This document shows positions 60,001 through 64,000 of a DNA stretch of 64,000 nucleotides, in pieces. The stretch is from Adineta vaga. Taxonomy: Eukaryota > Rotifera. Location: contig CP075493.1 of assembly GCA_021613535.1 (NCBI GenBank), forward strand, positions 9,734,001 to 9,798,000, given 5' to 3'. Made by a program: the position numbers and the translations under genes. Each line of letters begins with the position of its first letter. Position 1 is the stretch's first letter. The notes under the pieces are model-generated. The model was not told the origin of the DNA, searched no databases, and saw only the letters and a list, made by a program, of their open reading frames with translations.

Positions 60001-63000
60001 TCATTTATTTCGAACTTGTGATTGAGTAATTCGTTGAAATTCTGCGTCTGTTAATTCTGTATCTAGTTTAGAAACTGTATGTACTAAGCTGTCACGTTCA
60101 CGACGTAAAACATTAATTTCGACTTTTTGAGCATCTAATTCCGATCGAAGACGTTCATTTTCAAGACGAAATGATTCTAATTGACGTAATTTTTCGTGTA
60201 AATCATCGACAGAATTCATTTCTGGTAGAAGTGATATGGTCGTATTTTTTTCATCTAAATTAAAACCATACAAATTGATCAAATCTTCTCAGATGAAATC
60301 TTACCCTGAGGATTTGTTTTCTGAATGATTAATTGTCCATCAATTTGTCGAAGAATATGAAGATATTCAATATCCACTTTTATTGGAGGTTTAATATCGA
60401 TAAATGTTTGTGTAGTTAAATATTCTTGTGGAAACTTTAATAAAGAAGATTTTGATTATGAAAGAACAATTATTAAAAATCAGACACTTACTTCGAGTGT
60501 AAATTGAACATTGTTTAAAGTTATATCAAGTGGTAGAATTTTTATTGGTTGATTTTGTCGTATTAATTTTTCTTCTGAAGTCAAAATTTCTTCGAGATTT
60601 TGTGTTAAGACATCAAGTGCATGATTAGCTATGACCAATGAACGATCATGAACTTGTAAAGAAACAATAGGTGGTGGTGCTGATTCACCTTTTTGAAGAT
60701 CAATACGAATATTTATAGGTGGAACATTTTCATTGTTATATTCATCTAGAAAAGTATGATAATGAATTGAATTGAATTGAATTAATAAGGAAGTTTTTCA
60801 TACCAGGATTTTCATTTTCGAATAATTTCGGTTTGATTGCATCGAATTTTAATGTAGAAAATTCATCAATACGAAGATATTTTGCATTACATGCAATATA
60901 CATTGGTTTATCACTTTTCGTACTATCTTCTGTAATACAAATATTGATTTGATTAATTTTAAGAAATACACCATTGACCTAGAAAAAAAAACTCTAACGG
61001 ATCAATTTTTATTCTTATGTGAATTTACTGATTCCATTGCAGTTTTTCGAACACTTTTCTTCTCTGTTAAACTTATACAATCATCATCAAGTTCAATACG
61101 CGCTGCTTTTTGTTGATCAAAATCATTCGTAAATAAACTTGCATCAAGATCAGCATCTAAATCTTCTGTTATATCCAGTTGTGATAAAGTATCATCACTA
61201 TTATCGCTCATATTCATTGATGATGCGATGGATGAACCACGTGTACCTTTTGAAAGTATGTCTAATCCACGTTGAAGATTTTCTTCAAATTTTGATTTCT
61301 TTGAAGCTGGTATGGATGGATTTTTCGGTGGAATTGGTGGCTCTATTTTATTTGCGATAGGAATAGTTGGTACTGGTGCTGGTGCTGGTGTTGGAGTAAC
61401 TACTTCATCGATAATAGTTGTATCAGGTATGTCATATGTCACTGAATCGATTTCTACTTCAGGTAAACTTGATGAAGAAGATGTAGGAAGATCGAGTGTT
61501 GCAATCTCTAGACCATCGATAACAGCTAATGTGAATGTTGTTGGAACCGTTAAACAAATTGTTATTTTCATTTCATCCGTCGGAATGACAGATGACGTTT
61601 TTCGTTTGATTAGATTTGTTTGAATTGTATTTCGATCAATTATTTCAAGGAATAAACCTAATTCATCGACGAGTCGCATAATAAATGTATATTGTCTTTG
61701 AGAAATTTTCAAGATTGATGGAGTTTCAAGAACACCAAGGATATTTATCCATGAATCTATTCAATTGTATAAGTATATAGCAAAAAATATTTTCTATGTT
61801 CAAAACCAAGAATATGTTTACCTTTTTCATTCCTATCAACTGCTGCCCAACCATTTAATGATAAAGAACTAATTAAATTTTGTTTGACTAATCGAACAGC
61901 ATCTAATGATGGTAATGGTGTAAAATCTAGATAGATACTTTCAGCAGCAAAATGCCAAATATCACATTTTGCAGACTATAACAATAGAACAAGACTAACT
62001 TTTGTCTAAGATATATCTCTTACTTTCTTCAATGAATCAGTAGTCATCGTATAATACGTCTGAAGTGCCTTTGCACCTGTTCGAGATTCTGGTAAACTAC
62101 CAGTTTTAATACACAATGGATTATTGTATAGATATGTATCGTATGGATGTTTTTCAAACAATGGACTAATCCGTGTTGTTGCAGTCTTGGACAAAGGCCA
62201 TTGATTTTGTTGAAAGAAATTCGCCTTTTTAAATAATGCTAAATGTTCTTCAAGTTTAGCTCGATTACTATTTGGTTCTATTCGTGTGTTGGTAATAGAT
62301 ACTTTCGAAATATTTAATTCAAGAATTTCATAATACTGTTGATTAGATTCGTCTTTTTTCTCATCTCCAACATTTTGTAATTGACGATTGTTTGAAAAAA
62401 TATCCGAACTGATAATAATCTAGAATTACAACAATAATGTACCGAAGAATTCAATCGAATATTAACAAACTCGTGGTAACATTGCTTCAAGTTTGATTTC
62501 TACATGTTCAAGATCAGCACTGGGTACGTCCGTTTTCAATACACCGGAATTATCCTGATAAATAAGAAGAAAATACAAAAGTCTCTTTTTCCTTTTTTCT
62601 AATCAATTTACTAATGTTATCGATAGAGTGGAAATAAAAGCATGAAGCCAATTTGACGTAACAAAATCGAGGCGAAAGAGCATGGGCATTATTTGAATGT
62701 ATAAATCACTATTTGGTACTAAAAAGCAACAAGAGAATATATTGATTTTGTTTAAACTGTTTTACCAGGAAATGAATAAGGTAATGGATAATAATATTCA
62801 CTATGTTGAATATTAATAAGACCGAAAGTATCAGGCACTTGATAGTATGTTTTATCTGATGCAAGTAAGGGTCGACGTCGTTTTTGATGTTTATCATTTG
62901 TTAGAGAAACCGGATAGAACACTAAATCATCGATATTGATAACACTACATGATTCAAATAAACGAATACGATTGGTTCGAAGAGCTTTTTCAAATCTTTT

Positions 63001-64000
63001 TGCTAGAAGAAGAAGAAGAATATCGACTAGTTTAGTTTGTTTTCCTCGTAAATATATGAACTTACATATATCATCATTGGGTACAGAAGCTTTAGCGATA
63101 TTGAATTGTTCTTGCCATTGTTCATATAATTTAGTTGCCCATTCATGACGATTAAATGCTTGAATTTCATTGTATTTTATCCAATGTTTTTTCGATGATC
63201 CAAATTCATGATAAGGATAATGATCGAGAGAAAGATTTGCAATAGTTACTTGAATTGCACCATTTTCAACTAGACGATCAGCTGAAGAACGAAACTTTTT
63301 TTCGTGGATCAAACAAAAATGTAATGATCTACATACTGGCAGTACCTGAATCAGCAATGATATGTAAGTCTAATCGTTTAATATTAAAATGCATCGATGT
63401 TTCAATGATATCAAATCGAGTAAAAGCATCAGTAGGTTGTTGGTCAATACTTAACTGATGAAATGGATTTGCCAATTCATATGAGCTATTTGTCGATAAT
63501 TTAGGTGGAAATGTTGTCGTTTGTCCTTGTCGTTCTGATTTCTGCAAGAGAACAAATTCTTTGTTTCAATCAAAATTCTCTACTTCACTAGATAGTTTGT
63601 AATGATATAGACTTACATTTAATTGATCTCCAACTTTTTGTTTCTTTTGTTCAGATGCTTGTTTCATTAATTGTGTAATTTCTTTATATGCATTCAATGC
63701 TGAATTGAATTGAGCATCATTAACAACAGATAGAAAATCATCAAAATTTATCATAACTCGAGATGTAACGAGAGAACTATCTGCAAAACAATCAATGATT
63801 ATTAATTTTTTAAAGAAAATCTATAAAGAAACAATACCTTGTATATTCTTCTTCATTGCAATTCGTATTCGACACGAATTTGCAATGAAACGTAATGCTG
63901 TTCCTGGAAGATTAGCATCATTCGACGAAGCTTGTATACGCGCGTTTTGCCAAGATATTTCCTTTCAAATTTACAACAAATTCATTAATAATTATACGAC
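60001..64000 (-). CDS. BLTP3 (UHRF1BP1/UHRF1BP1L-like) bridge-like lipid transfer protein, C-terminal part (5' end outside the window)
   Basis: At least ten exons running in from the right edge. Recognisable blocks are IQASSNDANLPGTALRFIAN, VMINFDDFLSVVNDAQFNSA, FDIIETSMHFNIKRLDLHII, QVTIANLSLDHYPYHEFGSS, EYYYPLPYSFPG ... VPNSDLYIQIMPMLFRLDFV and TSNWLHAFISTLSITL. Next come LELNISKVSITNTRIEPNSN, SAKCDIWHFAAESIYLDF, QYTFIMRLVDELGLFLEIID and IDISA-type strands, a Ser/Thr/Pro-rich segment near 61300-61500, and a final coiled coil (LHEKLRQLESFRLENERLRS). The repeating-groove beta segments and the motif order match UHRF1BP1-like chorein/VPS13-related proteins (SHIP164), which move lipids at endosome and Golgi vesicle contacts. 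The N-terminal chorein domain is not in this window. Convergent with ERO1. Confidence 0.85.

Overview
The window is nuclear DNA from an intron-rich, AT-rich animal genome, and most likely from a bdelloid rotifer. Metazoan orthologues are plain: NR4A and DMRT transcription factors, WDR62/MAPKBP1, LETM1, KDM8, TAF4, ERO1 and BLTP3. Introns are mostly 45-70 bp, AT-rich and GT-AG. Gene density is high. NHL-repeat and polycystin-type proteins occur next to genes better known from fungi or plants (a DUF3445 N-demethylase-like protein and a GPC1-type acyltransferase). Many start codons lie directly after a 3' splice acceptor, as expected for an animal with spliced-leader trans-splicing. The species assignment is inference. 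I see no prokaryotic features, CRISPR array, rRNA, tRNA or intact transposon.

Layout. 0-6 kb: tail of a + strand polycystin gene, then on the minus strand a DUF3445 protein, DRC5/TCTE1 and WDR82. 6.4-9.3 kb: a foldback repeat and a broken minus-strand locus in which the 5' half of an NHL-repeat gene is joined out of frame to the 3' half of a polycystin gene. 10-11.2 kb: an unrecognised single-pass membrane protein. 11.6-18.9 kb: four tightly packed minus-strand genes, in transcription order ADAL, LETM1, KDM8, GPC1, spaced 39, 126 and 84 nt and plausibly one polycistron. 19.2-22 kb: two tandem secreted purple acid phosphatases. 22-27 kb: a 5 kb gene desert ahead of an NR4A nuclear receptor (27.1-29.7 kb). 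32-33 kb: a DMRT gene. 33.9 kb: a tiny membrane protein with a PPxY motif. 35.2-42.2 kb: a WDR62/MAPKBP1-like scaffold with two mutually compatible first exons. 42.2-46.2 kb: a second desert. 46.2-51.1 kb: CFAP97D-like, ZNG1/CobW GTPase, SNX3-like and a GPI-anchored Ig protein. 51.1-53.1 kb: no gene. 53.1-56.5 kb: two HAD-fold phosphatases in tandem, the upstream one (NT5DC) with an apparent 1-nt frameshift. 56.8-58 kb: TAF4. 58.3-59.7 kb: ERO1. 60-64 kb: C-terminal part of BLTP3 (UHRF1BP1-like), running off the right edge.

Most genes are housekeeping (mitochondrial ion exchange, transcription and chromatin, ER redox, endosomal lipid transfer and sorting, ciliary motility) and do not form one pathway. 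The most unusual points are the compact head-to-tail gene clusters with splice acceptors abutting the ATGs, the chimeric NHL/polycystin locus with a second polycystin tail 6.5 kb away in convergent orientation, the candidate transferred genes, the alternative first exons of the WD40 scaffold and the NT5DC frameshift.
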